The notes under the pieces are model-generated. The model worked only from the letters and a program-made list of their open reading frames with translations, did no database searches and was not told where the DNA came from. From an uncultured Ruminococcus sp. (lineage in GTDB: Bacteria > Bacillota > Clostridia > Oscillospirales > Ruminococcaceae): DNA of 42,070 nucleotides. Within the stretch, counting starts at the first letter, position 1. Each line of letters opens with the position of its first letter. Of this stretch, positions 15,631-24,622 are shown one piece after another. Location of the stretch: positions 1 to 42,070 of the forward strand of contig CACWPL010000026.1 of the NCBI GenBank assembly GCA_902762785.1, given 5' to 3'. A program made the translations under genes and the position numbers.

Positions 15631-17214
15631 ATGCATCCTGTATACATCATCGGCGCGGGACTGGCGGGACTCTCGGCCGCGCTCACGCTCGCGGAGCAGG
15701 GACGGCCGAGCGTGCTCGTCTCGCTGCAGCCGTCCGAGCGGGCGCAGTCCGTGCTGGCGGAGGGCGGCATCAACGCCGCGCTCGATACCATGGGCGAGGG
15801 CGACACCGTGGAGGATCATTACAACGACACCCTCCGCGGCGGCGTCTGGCTCGCTGACCCGAACGCTGTCGCCGCGCTGACGGCGGGCGCGCCGGACGTG
15901 GTGCGGCGGCTCGCGGCGATGGGCGTCCCGTTCAACCGAGAGGACGGCCACATCGTCCAGCGCAATTTCGGCGGCCAAAAGCACAAGCGCACGGCCTACG
16001 CCCGCAGCTCCACCGGCAAGATCCTCATGAACGCCGTCATCGACGTGGTGCGGCGCCATGAGGCCGCGGGACTGGTCACGCGCCTGCCCCATCACGAGTG
16101 CCTCCGGCTGCTGACGGAGGAGGGACGCTGCATCGGCGTCCGCATCCGCGACACCTACACCGGCGCGATGACGGACGGCTTTGGCCGTGTCATCCTCTGC
16201 ACCGGCGGGCTCTGCGGCCTCTTCCCCGGCCACACCACCGGCACCACCCAGAACACCGGCGACGTCACCGCGATGGCCTTTTCCCTCGGCGCGGCGCTGG
16301 CCGGACTGGAGATGCTCCAGTACCACCCGACCACTGTCGGCATCGCGGGCAAGCGCTGTCTCGTCACCGAGGCGGCGCGCGGCGAGGGCGGGCGGCTCTG
16401 CATCCGCCGGGACGGGGCGCTGTGGTACTTCATGGAGGAAAAATACCCGGAGCTGAAAAATCTCATGCCGCGTGACGTGGTCGCAAGGGAGATGTACTTC
16501 GTCCGGCGCGACCTGGGCGGCAGCGTCCTCCTGGATATGACGTCCCTGCCCGAGGCGACGTGGGAGAACAAGCTCTCCGACCTGCGCGAGGAGCTGATGC
16601 ATTACCTCTCCCTCGACCCCAAAAAGGACCTGATCCCGGTCGAGGAGGGCATCCACTATTTCATGGGCGGCATCGACACCGACATCGGCCACCGCACGTC
16701 CCTCCCCGGCCTGTATGCCGCGGGGGAGTGCGCCTGTCAGTACCACGGGGCGAATCGTCTGGGGGGCAATTCCCTCCTGGGCGCGCTGTTCGGCGGACAG
16801 ACGGCCGCGCAGAGCGTGATGGGCGATGTCCATGATGATGACGACGTGCCGGCGCCGCGGCCTTTCACGGGCGAGGAGCCACTGGCTGCGCCGGTGTCGG
16901 CGGCTTTCGCGGAGGCCGTCTGCGAGATCTTGCTGGGCGGCATGGGCATCGTGCGCAGCGAGGCGGGACTGACGGCGGCACTGGACGCACTGTCCGCGCT
17001 GACGCCCGGGAACGCGCGGGAGCGCTGCCGTCTGCGTCTGGCAGAGGCGATGCTGACCGCCGCCCGCGCACGCCGCGAGAGCCGCGGGGCACATTACCGG
17101 GAGGACTGGCCGCAGACGGACGAGTCCTTTCGCAAGACGGCCGTCGCCGAGATGCAGGGGGACGCGGTGACGATCACGTTCCGCCCCCTGCCGGAGAGGA
17201 GGGAGACGTCATGA
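15631..17214 (+). CDS. Fumarate reductase/succinate dehydrogenase-like flavoprotein subunit
   Basis: A 527-residue flavoprotein with FAD-binding GAGLAGLSAAL (8-18). The active-site segments are kept: TEAARGEGG with the catalytic Arg, HYFMGGI, and HGANRLGGNSLL near GECACQ. The usual flavin-linking His of the S-H-T/S-V segment is replaced: SERAQSVLAEGG has Gln39, so FAD is probably not covalently bound. It is somewhat short for FrdA because of a reduced C-terminal domain. There is no signal peptide, so it acts on the cytosolic face. L-aspartate oxidase is a related alternative, but the adjoining cytochrome b and iron-sulfur genes favour a fumarate-reductase-type complex. Confidence 0.87.
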   Translation: MHPVYIIGAGLAGLSAALTLAEQGRPSVLVSLQPSERAQSVLAEGGINAALDTMGEGDTVEDHYNDTLRGGVWLADPNAVAALTAGAPDVVRRLAAMGVPFNREDGHIVQRNFGGQKHKRTAYARSSTGKILMNAVIDVVRRHEAAGLVTRLPHHECLRLLTEEGRCIGVRIRDTYTGAMTDGFGRVILCTGGLCGLFPGHTTGTTQNTGDVTAMAFSLGAALAGLEMLQYHPTTVGIAGKRCLVTEAARGEGGRLCIRRDGALWYFMEEKYPELKNLMPRDVVAREMYFVRRDLGGSVLLDMTSLPEATWENKLSDLREELMHYLSLDPKKDLIPVEEGIHYFMGGIDTDIGHRTSLPGLYAAGECACQYHGANRLGGNSLLGALFGGQTAAQSVMGDVHDDDDVPAPRPFTGEEPLAAPVSAAFAEAVCEILLGGMGIVRSEAGLTAALDALSALTPGNARERCRLRLAEAMLTAARARRESRGAHYREDWPQTDESFRKTAVAEMQGDAVTITFRPLPERRETS

Positions 17215-17930
17215 AGGTCCTGCTCGACATCCTGCGCCGTGAGAACGCCGAAGCGGCGCCGTGGCACCAGTGCATCCCCTTCGAGACGGCCGACACGAAC
17301 GCCACGGTCGCCTCGGCGCTCACGGCGATCAATGCCGATCCGTCCCTGCGCGACACGGAGGGACGCCCGGTGACGCCGATCCGATGGGAATGCTCGTGTC
17401 TGCAAAAGAAATGCGGCGCGTGCGCCATGCGGATCAATGGGGTCCCGCGGCTCGCCTGTGACGCGCAGCTCGCAGACCTGGGCGAGACCGTCCGGCTCGC
17501 GCCGCTGGGGAAGTTCCCGGTCGTGGCCGACCTCATGGTCGACCGCAGCGGGATGATGCAGCAGCTCCGCGACATGCGCCTCTGGCTCGAGACGGACGAG
17601 CCCGCCGCCGATCCCGATGCCCTCGCGGCATCCTACGAGGCCTCGCGCTGTCTGCAATGCGGGTGCTGTTTGGAGGTCTGTCCGAATTTTTATGTCGACG
17701 GCGATTTTTACGGCATGGCCGCCGCCGTCCCCGTCTCGCGGATCGTCGCCGAGGCGGACGAGGCACAGATGGCCGACCTGCGGCGGGCGTACCGTTCCCA
17801 TGTCTATGAGGGATGCGGCAAGTCACTGGCCTGCCGGGACATCTGCCCCGCCGGCATCGACATCGAGGGACTGCTCGTGCGCTCGAATGCCGCCGCCGTC
17901 TGGAAACGGCGCCGGAAGGGGCGCAAATGA
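17211..17930 (+). CDS. Fumarate reductase/succinate dehydrogenase-like iron-sulfur subunit
   Basis: A 239-residue protein of normal length for FrdB/SdhB. The N-terminal ferredoxin domain binds [2Fe-2S] through Cys63, Cys68, Cys71 and Cys83 (CSCLQKKCGACAM to LAC). The C-terminal domain has CLQCGCCLEVCP (Cys147, 150, 153, 157) and CGKSLACRDICP (Cys202, 208, 212) for the 4Fe and 3Fe centres. The start overlaps the flavoprotein stop through ATGA. It would wire the flavoprotein to the cytochrome b. Confidence 0.9.
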   Translation: MKVLLDILRRENAEAAPWHQCIPFETADTNATVASALTAINADPSLRDTEGRPVTPIRWECSCLQKKCGACAMRINGVPRLACDAQLADLGETVRLAPLGKFPVVADLMVDRSGMMQQLRDMRLWLETDEPAADPDALAASYEASRCLQCGCCLEVCPNFYVDGDFYGMAAAVPVSRIVAEADEAQMADLRRAYRSHVYEGCGKSLACRDICPAGIDIEGLLVRSNAAAVWKRRRKGRK

Positions 17931-18823
17931 AGTCGAAGCTCGCGGCCTGGATCGTCGGGATCATCGTGCTCGCGCTGCTGACGTGCGCGTCGTGGCGGTC
18001 GGGGCAGGCGTGGGCGGCACAGCGGCACTACGACCTCCCCTCGGAGCTGAGCCTCACGCTCTCGAATTCCGACCGCATCATCGCCCAGCTCCGTCATGCA
18101 CTGAAAAATCGGAGCTGGCGCGTGACACTGACCTTCCCGACCGAGCGAGAGGTCGACGACATGCCTGCGCTCGTCGCCGCGCTGATGGACTGCGCCGTCG
18201 CGGAGACGGACGACCCCTGTGAGGGGGACTACCTCCTCTACCAGTACGGCGGCTATGAGCTGCGCTACAGCCGGACGGACGGCGTCTACACCGTCAGCAT
18301 CCTCCCCGACTACTACACCACCGCCGAGGAGGAGGCCGCCGTCACGGAGGCACTGGCCGCGCTCCCGCCGCTCTATCCGCCCGATGCCGACGAGGCCGCC
18401 CGCGTCCGCGCGGTCTGCACGTTCATCTGTGACACGGCCGACTTCGACGTCGTCCACCGTGACCACCCGAATTGGCACATCAAGTCCACGGCCTACGGTG
18501 CCCTGATCCGCCGGAGCGCGGCCTGTCAGGGCTACGCCGTGCTGGCCTATCGGATGCTGCGCGAGGCCGGGATCGGCGCACGCGTCATCACCGGCACGGC
18601 CTACAACGAGACGACCGGCGCCGAGGAGCGCCATGCCTGGGATCTGGTGCAGATCGGCGGCTACTGGTACCACCTCGACCTGACCTGGATGGACCAGCAG
18701 GAGACGGAGGACTGGTACCTCAAGACCGACGCCGACTTCCCCTATCACCGCCGCGATCCGCAGTTCGCGGACGAGGCCTTCTATGCCGCCTACCCCATGG
18801 CGGACGACCCTATCTCCCCATGA
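17927..18823 (+). CDS. Membrane-anchored transglutaminase-like protein
   Basis: A 298-residue protein with an N-terminal membrane helix or uncleaved signal (about 6-28) and an outer transglutaminase-like cysteine-protease fold. The triad is visible as Cys200 in SAACQGYAVL, His236 in RHAWDLV and Asp251 in YHLDLTW. Such proteins cleave or cross-link peptides or may have lost activity; here the triad is intact. It starts by ATGA overlap with the iron-sulfur gene. A protease-like protein inside an iron/electron-transfer operon is unexpected, and its substrate may be one of the exported partners or the cell wall. Confidence 0.83.
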   Translation: MKSKLAAWIVGIIVLALLTCASWRSGQAWAAQRHYDLPSELSLTLSNSDRIIAQLRHALKNRSWRVTLTFPTEREVDDMPALVAALMDCAVAETDDPCEGDYLLYQYGGYELRYSRTDGVYTVSILPDYYTTAEEEAAVTEALAALPPLYPPDADEAARVRAVCTFICDTADFDVVHRDHPNWHIKSTAYGALIRRSAACQGYAVLAYRMLREAGIGARVITGTAYNETTGAEERHAWDLVQIGGYWYHLDLTWMDQQETEDWYLKTDADFPYHRRDPQFADEAFYAAYPMADDPISP

Positions 18824-18840
18824 CAGAAAGGATGATCTTG

Positions 18841-19257
18841 ATGAAGAAAAATACGGCTGCGATGATCGCCGACATCGTGCTCCTGGTGCTCTGCGCCGCA
18901 CTGATGCTGGGCGTGCGTCTCGTGTTCCACGCCTGCGGACCCAAGGAGGACGGGAGCTGGATGACCTGCCATTGGGCAGAGATGAGCGTGTTCGCCCTCT
19001 CGATCGCGATGACGGTCACGGCGCTCGCAAGGCTCCTCGTCCGTGACGAGGGGATGCGCCGCGGCATGGCGCTCGCGCTCGTGCCGTTCGCGGCGGCGGC
19101 GGCGGTGCTGCCGCAGGGCGTCATCCGTCTGTGCATGATGCAGGATATGCGCTGCCATGCGATGATGCGCCCGGCGGTGATCTTGTTCGCGGTGCTGATC
19201 GCGGCGGCGGCCGTCGTCTGCACAGTGCTGCGGCGCGGAGAGAAGGCGGCGCGATGA
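18841..19257 (+). CDS. DUF4418-family membrane protein
   Basis: A 138-residue protein with about four membrane helices. Cys and His cluster in FHACGPKEDGSWMTCHWAEM and RLCMMQDMRCHAMMRP, both apparently on the outer side, which could bind metal or haem. It resembles DUF4418 proteins, which in Clostridia often accompany an FtsX permease and ATPase, as here. Three in-frame ATGs exist (18820, 18832, 18841); 18841 has AAAGG nine bases upstream, while 18820 would overlap the previous stop. Confidence 0.78.
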   Translation: MKKNTAAMIADIVLLVLCAALMLGVRLVFHACGPKEDGSWMTCHWAEMSVFALSIAMTVTALARLLVRDEGMRRGMALALVPFAAAAAVLPQGVIRLCMMQDMRCHAMMRPAVILFAVLIAAAAVVCTVLRRGEKAAR

Positions 19258-20456
19258 AGCTGCATCTCCCCATCCGCGACCTCCTCGGCCGCCCCGGCCG
19301 GATGGCGCTCCTCGCGCTGCTGACGGCGCTCCTCGCACTGGCCGTGCTGGCGGGGACACTGATCGTCACGAGCCTGCGCACCGGGCTCGGCTCGCTGAGC
19401 GCGCGGCTCGGTGCGGACATCATGGTCGTCCCCTATGAGGCGACGACGCAGTCCGACCTCAAGAGCATCGTCCTCCAGGGCGCGACGGGCTATTTCTACA
19501 TGGACAGCGACCGCGCCGAAAAGATCATGGAGCGCGAGGGCATCGCCCGCTGCTCCACGCAGCTCTTCCTCGCCTCGGCGAGCGCGGGATGCTGCTCGGT
19601 GCCGGTGCAGATCATCGGCTTCGACCCGGAGACGGACTTCACCATCACCCCCTGGATCCGCCGCAGCGGCGGGGGCGAGCTGGGACTCATGGACGTGGTC
19701 GTCGGGAACGACCTGAACGCGTTCGTGGGCGATGTGCTGACGTTCTACGGGGTACAGTGCCATGTGGCCGCCAAGCTCGACAAGACCGGCACCTCCTTCG
19801 ACACGGCCGTCTTCGCCTCCACGGAGACGATCCAGGCGCTGATCGCGGCCTCGCTCGAGAAGGGGATGAACACCTTCGAGCACATCGACCCGGACAAGGT
19901 CGTCTCCTGCGTCCTCATCGACGTGGCGGACGGCTATGTGCCGGAGGAGGTCGCGGGGGACATCGACCTGCATGTCAAAAAGGTCCGCGCGATCCAGACC
20001 AAGGAGATGATGTCCGGGATCTCGGACAGTCTCACCGGCATGTCGGACATCATCGGCATCCTGATCGCGGCGGTCTGGGTGCTGGGCGCGGCGGTGCTGC
20101 TGGTGGCGTTCACCATGAGCGTGAACGCGCGGCGCAAGGAGTTCGCGGTGCTGCGGATCGTGGGCGCCTCAAGGGGGCGTCTGGCGTGGATCGTGCTGTG
20201 TGAGGCGCTGCTGACGGGGCTCGTCGGCGGCATCGCAGGTGCGGCGGCGGGGCTCGTGATCGTGCTGCCGTTCAGCAATGCCATCGGCGACTCGCTCGGG
20301 ATGCCCTTCCTGCTGCCCAGTGTCGGGACGATCGCGGTGTACACGGTGCTGGCCGTGGCCGCGGCGGCACTGACGGGCGCAGCGGCGGCGGGCGTCTCGG
20401 CGTGGCGCATCAGCCGAATCGACGCCGGCCTGATCGTAAGGGGGGACAACGGATGA
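19254..20456 (+). CDS. FtsX/MacB-type ABC transporter permease (third)
   Basis: A 400-residue permease with an N-terminal helix (about 17-40), an outer domain starting SARLGADIMVVPYEA, and three C-terminal helices with the FtsX region ARRKEFAVLRIVGA. It is coupled by ATGA to the DUF4418 gene and to the ATPase that follows, forming a second ABC unit in the same locus. Its outer domain contains the cysteines of SAGCCSVPV, absent from the two earlier permeases. Confidence 0.87.
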   Translation: MKLHLPIRDLLGRPGRMALLALLTALLALAVLAGTLIVTSLRTGLGSLSARLGADIMVVPYEATTQSDLKSIVLQGATGYFYMDSDRAEKIMEREGIARCSTQLFLASASAGCCSVPVQIIGFDPETDFTITPWIRRSGGGELGLMDVVVGNDLNAFVGDVLTFYGVQCHVAAKLDKTGTSFDTAVFASTETIQALIAASLEKGMNTFEHIDPDKVVSCVLIDVADGYVPEEVAGDIDLHVKKVRAIQTKEMMSGISDSLTGMSDIIGILIAAVWVLGAAVLLVAFTMSVNARRKEFAVLRIVGASRGRLAWIVLCEALLTGLVGGIAGAAAGLVIVLPFSNAIGDSLGMPFLLPSVGTIAVYTVLAVAAAALTGAAAAGVSAWRISRIDAGLIVRGDNG

Positions 20457-21124
20457 ATCTCATCGCCAAGGCCGTGCGCAAGGAGTTCCTGCGGGCGGCA
20501 CACGGGACGAACCGCTTCATCGCGGTACAGGACACGGACGTGACCCTCGCGGGCGGCACGCTCACCGTGCTGACCGGCCGCTCCGGCAGCGGCAAGACCA
20601 CGCTCCTGAACATGCTCGCCGGCCTCCTCACGCCGACGGCAGGGGAGGTGCTGCTCGACGAGACCTCGCTCTATGAGATGGACGACGGCGCGCTCTCCAA
20701 GCTCCGCGGCACGCGCTTCGGATGCATCCCGCAGGGGCAGACGGCGCTGCACAGCCTGACCGTGCGGGAGAACATCCTCCTGCCCTTCGCGCTCTGCGGG
20801 GGCAAGCCGGACGAGGCGCATCTCCAGTCGCTCTGCGAGACGCTGGGGATCGCGTCGCTCCTGGAGGCGCGTCCGGCGGAGCTGTCCGGCGGGGAGCTGC
20901 GCCGCGCGGCGATCGCGCGTGCGCTGGTGCATCGGCCGTCCGTGGTGCTCGCGGACGAGCCGACGGGCGACCTCGATGACGAGAACACGGCCACTGTGTT
21001 CCGCCTGCTCCGGGAGACGGCGCAGCAGGGCGCGGCCGTCCTCGTCGTGACCCACGAGACGGACGCCGCGCAGTATGCGGACGTCCTCCTGCGGATGGAC
21101 GCGGGCCGTCTCCTACAAGGATGA
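20453..21124 (+). CDS. ABC transporter ATP-binding protein (second unit)
   Basis: A 223-residue ATPase with Walker A GRSGSGKTT, Q-loop IPQGQTA, signature LSGGELRR, Walker B VVLADEPTG and H-loop VVTHE. It is MacB/LolD-like and paired with the overlapping permease gene. It is the last gene of the long locus; a 10-bp hairpin follows. Confidence 0.91.
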   Translation: MNLIAKAVRKEFLRAAHGTNRFIAVQDTDVTLAGGTLTVLTGRSGSGKTTLLNMLAGLLTPTAGEVLLDETSLYEMDDGALSKLRGTRFGCIPQGQTALHSLTVRENILLPFALCGGKPDEAHLQSLCETLGIASLLEARPAELSGGELRRAAIARALVHRPSVVLADEPTGDLDDENTATVFRLLRETAQQGAAVLVVTHETDAAQYADVLLRMDAGRLLQG

Positions 21125-21132
21125 TACCGAAG

Positions 21133-21165
21133 CTGCCTGCCGTGGATGAGGTCTGCGGCAGGCAG
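21133..21165 (+). terminator. Hairpin at the end of the iron/flavin locus
   Basis: CTGCCTGCCG (21133-21142) pairs perfectly with CGGCAGGCAG (21156-21165). The T tail is poor (TGTGCATCTTT), so termination is likely but may be incomplete. Nothing coding is seen from here to 21242. Confidence 0.6.
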
Positions 21166-21242
21166 TGTGCATCTTTGAGACCACGACTATCTCTCCTGCA
21201 CAAAAAAACAGGCATAACACTGTGAAAAACCGTTCAAAGCGC

Positions 21243-21272
21243 TTGACGATCGGGGCGGGGATGTGATACAAT
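21243..21272 (+). promoter_or_regulatory. Promoter upstream of the protease region
   Basis: TTGACG (21243-21248) and TACAAT (21267-21272) with an 18-base spacer. It would drive the small reading frame at 21329 and possibly the protease and ExbB/ExbD-like genes downstream. Confidence 0.7.
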
Positions 21273-21328
21273 AAAATAGGAGCGCTATCCGTTTCGGATG
21301 ACGCATCCCACAGGGCGGCGGAGAGCGG

Positions 21329-21637
21329 ATGTGCAATGCGTCCTGTGAAGAGAGAGACTATATTTTTGGCTTTGGATGGCCGGATACAGAGGACATCGAA
21401 GGTGGGTACCGGTACTGGTATCCTGCACTGTATCAGACACGGGACAGGATCCTGCCGTACCGGGAGGAAGGCATCTTCGGCAGCGGGATCACGTTCACGG
21501 TCTTGGGGGATCACACGATGTATGAAGGAACACCGGACGGCGTCCCGCAGGAGGCGGAGACGCTCTGGGCGGTCGCTGTGTGGAAAAGGTCGGATGCGCC
21601 CTACGCGTATGAGGTCGTGTCCTGGCTGACATGCTGA
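21329..21637 (+). CDS. Small unknown protein
   Basis: A 102-residue reading frame, aromatic and acidic, with protein-like composition (FGFGWPD, GYRYWYPALY, ETLWAVAVWKRSD). No signal peptide, membrane segment or family motif is seen. The start region has only a weak GGAGAGCGG site. It lies between a good promoter and the protease gene, so it may be a real small gene, a fragment of a lost gene, or a long leader. I do not recognise it. Confidence 0.45.
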   Translation: MCNASCEERDYIFGFGWPDTEDIEGGYRYWYPALYQTRDRILPYREEGIFGSGITFTVLGDHTMYEGTPDGVPQEAETLWAVAVWKRSDAPYAYEVVSWLTC

Positions 21638-21688
21638 CCGCCGCAGTCTGGCCGATCGCCCGCGCATGTGCGCAGCTAGGGAGGACAT

Positions 21689-24622
21689 ATGATGAAACAT
21701 CGACTGATAAAACGGATCATGGCCGTCCTGACGGCCTCCACGCTGATCCTGCCCGCCATCCCGGCGCAGACAGCGGTCGCAGAGGAGTCGCCGGACATCC
21801 TCGTGACCCTCGTAGACGGCGAGGCCTCGCCCTCCGGCGACCGCACCGTCACCGCCATCGACCCCGAGGGACGGGAGGTCGTCCCCGATCTCATCCCCGC
21901 CTACGGCGACCGGGCGCTCTCGCTCCCGTCGTCCTACGACCTGCGCGATGAGGACATCATCACCCCTGTCAAGGACCAGGGCAGCACCGGCACCTGCTGG
22001 GCCCATGCGGCCATCGCGTCCTCGGAATCCTCGATGATCCGGAAGGGCCTCGCCGACGCGAGCCTCGACCTCTCGGAGGCGCACCTGGTCTGGTTCGGCA
22101 ATTGCAGCTACAGCACCGACACGAACGATCCTCTCTACCTCGACGGCGAGAACGAGGGCACGGACGGCTATAAGACCGGCGGCAACTACCGCATCGCCAC
22201 GGCAACGCTCGCGGCCGGTGTCGGCGTGCAGCTCGAGGAGAACGAGCCCGCCGTCACGCAGAAGGCCTCGCTGCCGGAGTCGCACCGCTATGTCTCCTAT
22301 GGCCGTCTGCGCGAGGCGCTGACCTTCGCGGCCGCCGACCGTGACGCGATCAAGCTCACGCTCATGGAGACCGGCGCGATGAGCCTCTCCTACCAGGATT
22401 CCACGGACTACTATAATTCCAAGACCTACGCCCACTACTGCCCAGAGGCCGCCGACACCGACCATGCCGTCACGCTGATCGGATGGGACGACAGCTTCTC
22501 CCGCACGAACTTCAAGACCGCGCCCTCCTCGGACGGCGCATGGCTCTGCAAGAACAGCTGGGGCGACGATTGGGGCGACGGCGGCTATTTCTGGATCTCC
22601 TATGAGGACCAGAGCCTCGCCTATATCACCTCCTACGAGATCCAGGCGCCTGATCGGTATGCGTCCGTCTACCAGTACGACCACGCGTTCGCGAGGTATT
22701 TCACCAACCAGAGCACGGACTTCTACATGTGCGGCGCGAACGTGTTCACGGCCGAGAAGGACGAGAACGTCGCCGCCGTCTCCTTCCTGACGGCAGCGGC
22801 CGACACGGACGTCACCGTCTGCGTCTTCAATAACGTCCGCTCGACGCCGAACACGGGACGTCTCGTCTCGCAGCAGACGGTCCATTGCGCCTATGCCGGC
22901 TATCACACGGTCGACCTCCTCGAGCCTGCCGAGATCAAGTCCGGCACGAAGTTCGCGGTCGCGGTCGTGTTCCGTACCCTCGGTGCGGCCGGGGCGGTCT
23001 ACATCGACAGCCACCTCACCGGCGAGGGCGATTCCTATCTTGGCCACTATTACAGCAAGGGCAACTATTTCGCGTGGAGCGACATCTATAGCGGCGGCTA
23101 CGAGGCACCGGGCAATGTCTGCATCAAGGCCTTCACCCGTGACGGCCTTGCCCTGAGCAGCGAGATCTTCCCGGATGACGCCTTCCGCACCTATCTTGCG
23201 GAGAACTTCGACACGGACGGCGACCACCTCCTCTCCAAGGACGAGATCGCAGCCATCCAGACGGTCGATGTCACCGGGACAGCCGTCGCCTCGATCACCG
23301 GCATCGAGCATCTCACATCTATGACCACGCTCCGCTGCAGCGATACCGCGCTCCTTCAGGCGGACCTCGCCCCGGGGCAGTCGCTCAAGGCGCTCGAGTC
23401 AGAGGGCTGCGGCCGGACCTTCGCGACCTGCCGGGACGTGGCCTCGCTGGACGTGGACGTCAGCAAGATCCATGACATCAAGGGCGGCGTCATCCAGGAC
23501 GGCCACATCGTCCCGCTCGGCCCCACCGTCGTCTACACCTATGACACCGGCGCCGTCATCGGCAAGTCGCCGGCGTACCTGACCGTCACGCTCCTCTCGG
23601 AGACGGAGGAGGTCGTCCACGCGGACATGGACTATCAGGATGCGGACGGCACGCATCACAACGTCATTTGCAGCGACTGCGGCTATACCGTGGAGGAGGC
23701 ACATGTGTGGGTCGATTGGATCCCCACCATCGGCAGCGACCACATGCATTACTGCACGCTCTGCTACCATGAGGAGACCGAGCCGCATGTCTATGGCGAA
23801 TGGGTGAGCGCCGGTGCCGACGGCCACACCCATACCTGCGACATCTGCGGCGGTACGGAAGCCAAGGACCATGTCTTCGGTGACTGGAAGGATGCCGGTG
23901 ACGGCACCCATTCCCGCGCCTGCACCGACTGTGGTGAGACCGAGACGGCCGACCACCGCTATACCTACGAGAGCAACACCGACGGGACACATACCGCCGT
24001 CTGCATGGATTGCGGCGCCAAGGAGACGCTGCCCCATTCGTTCAGTGACTGGAAGGACAACAAGGACGGCACCCACTCCCGCACCTGCGCCGACTGCGGC
24101 GAGGTCGAGACGGTCGAGCACCGTCTGGGCGAGTACGCCGCCGGCTTCACGGGCATCCATTTCCAGATGTGTTCGGATTGCGGTGCCATCGTGACCGGCC
24201 CCCATCGCTTCGGCGACTATGTCGTAAACAAGGACGGCACCCACACGCACACCTGCCTCGACTGCGGTACGGCCGTGACCGAGGCGCACACCTTCGGCGA
24301 CTACACCGTCAATGCGGACGGCACGCATACCCATCAGTGTACCATCTGCGGCTTTGCGGAGACGTCCGACCATGACTACGGCGCCTATACCGCCCTTGCG
24401 GACGGCACGCACATCCGCACCTGCATGGAATGCGGCGACACGGAGGTCGAGGATCACATCTACGGTGCCTGGGTGGATCTGGAGAACGGCAAGCACATCC
24501 ACTTCTGCGACCTCTGCCACAGCACCGAGACCAAGCGCCACAGCTACGGCGGCTACACACCGAACGCCGACGGCACCCACTCTCACACCTGCCTCGACTG
24601 CGGCGCCGTGCAGACGGAGTAG
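21689..24622 (+). CDS. Secreted papain-like (C1A) cysteine protease with CxxC repeats, ends at an in-frame TAG
   Basis: The frame encodes 977 residues. A signal peptide spans about 1-31. A C1A peptidase domain at about 75-325 has Cys103 in GSTGTCWAH, a catalytic His in DHAVTLIGWD and NSWGDDWGDGGYFW. A lectin-like beta domain follows (about 325-480). EF-hand-like FDTDGDHLLSKDE leads an LRR-like stretch (about 490-565). Then come tandem CxxC repeats. The frame stops at TAG 24620-24622 in the middle of a repeat, and the same frame continues straight into a dockerin. The intact gene would reach 24895 (1,068 codons). The starts at 21689 and 21692 are equivalent; GGAGG is upstream. It is probably an extracellular protease attached to a scaffold if the stop is read through. 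Confidence 0.88.
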   Translation: MMKHRLIKRIMAVLTASTLILPAIPAQTAVAEESPDILVTLVDGEASPSGDRTVTAIDPEGREVVPDLIPAYGDRALSLPSSYDLRDEDIITPVKDQGSTGTCWAHAAIASSESSMIRKGLADASLDLSEAHLVWFGNCSYSTDTNDPLYLDGENEGTDGYKTGGNYRIATATLAAGVGVQLEENEPAVTQKASLPESHRYVSYGRLREALTFAAADRDAIKLTLMETGAMSLSYQDSTDYYNSKTYAHYCPEAADTDHAVTLIGWDDSFSRTNFKTAPSSDGAWLCKNSWGDDWGDGGYFWISYEDQSLAYITSYEIQAPDRYASVYQYDHAFARYFTNQSTDFYMCGANVFTAEKDENVAAVSFLTAAADTDVTVCVFNNVRSTPNTGRLVSQQTVHCAYAGYHTVDLLEPAEIKSGTKFAVAVVFRTLGAAGAVYIDSHLTGEGDSYLGHYYSKGNYFAWSDIYSGGYEAPGNVCIKAFTRDGLALSSEIFPDDAFRTYLAENFDTDGDHLLSKDEIAAIQTVDVTGTAVASITGIEHLTSMTTLRCSDTALLQADLAPGQSLKALESEGCGRTFATCRDVASLDVDVSKIHDIKGGVIQDGHIVPLGPTVVYTYDTGAVIGKSPAYLTVTLLSETEEVVHADMDYQDADGTHHNVICSDCGYTVEEAHVWVDWIPTIGSDHMHYCTLCYHEETEPHVYGEWVSAGADGHTHTCDICGGTEAKDHVFGDWKDAGDGTHSRACTDCGETETADHRYTYESNTDGTHTAVCMDCGAKETLPHSFSDWKDNKDGTHSRTCADCGEVETVEHRLGEYAAGFTGIHFQMCSDCGAIVTGPHRFGDYVVNKDGTHTHTCLDCGTAVTEAHTFGDYTVNADGTHTHQCTICGFAETSDHDYGAYTALADGTHIRTCMECGDTEVEDHIYGAWVDLENGKHIHFCDLCHSTETKRHSYGGYTPNADGTHSHTCLDCGAVQTE

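Noticed and set aside
24620-24622. Genome-wide recoding of TAG as a sense codon
   Set aside because: The phosphatase gene at 716-1402 ends sensibly at TAG, and other genes show no in-frame TAG. A single mutation or local readthrough explains the site better.
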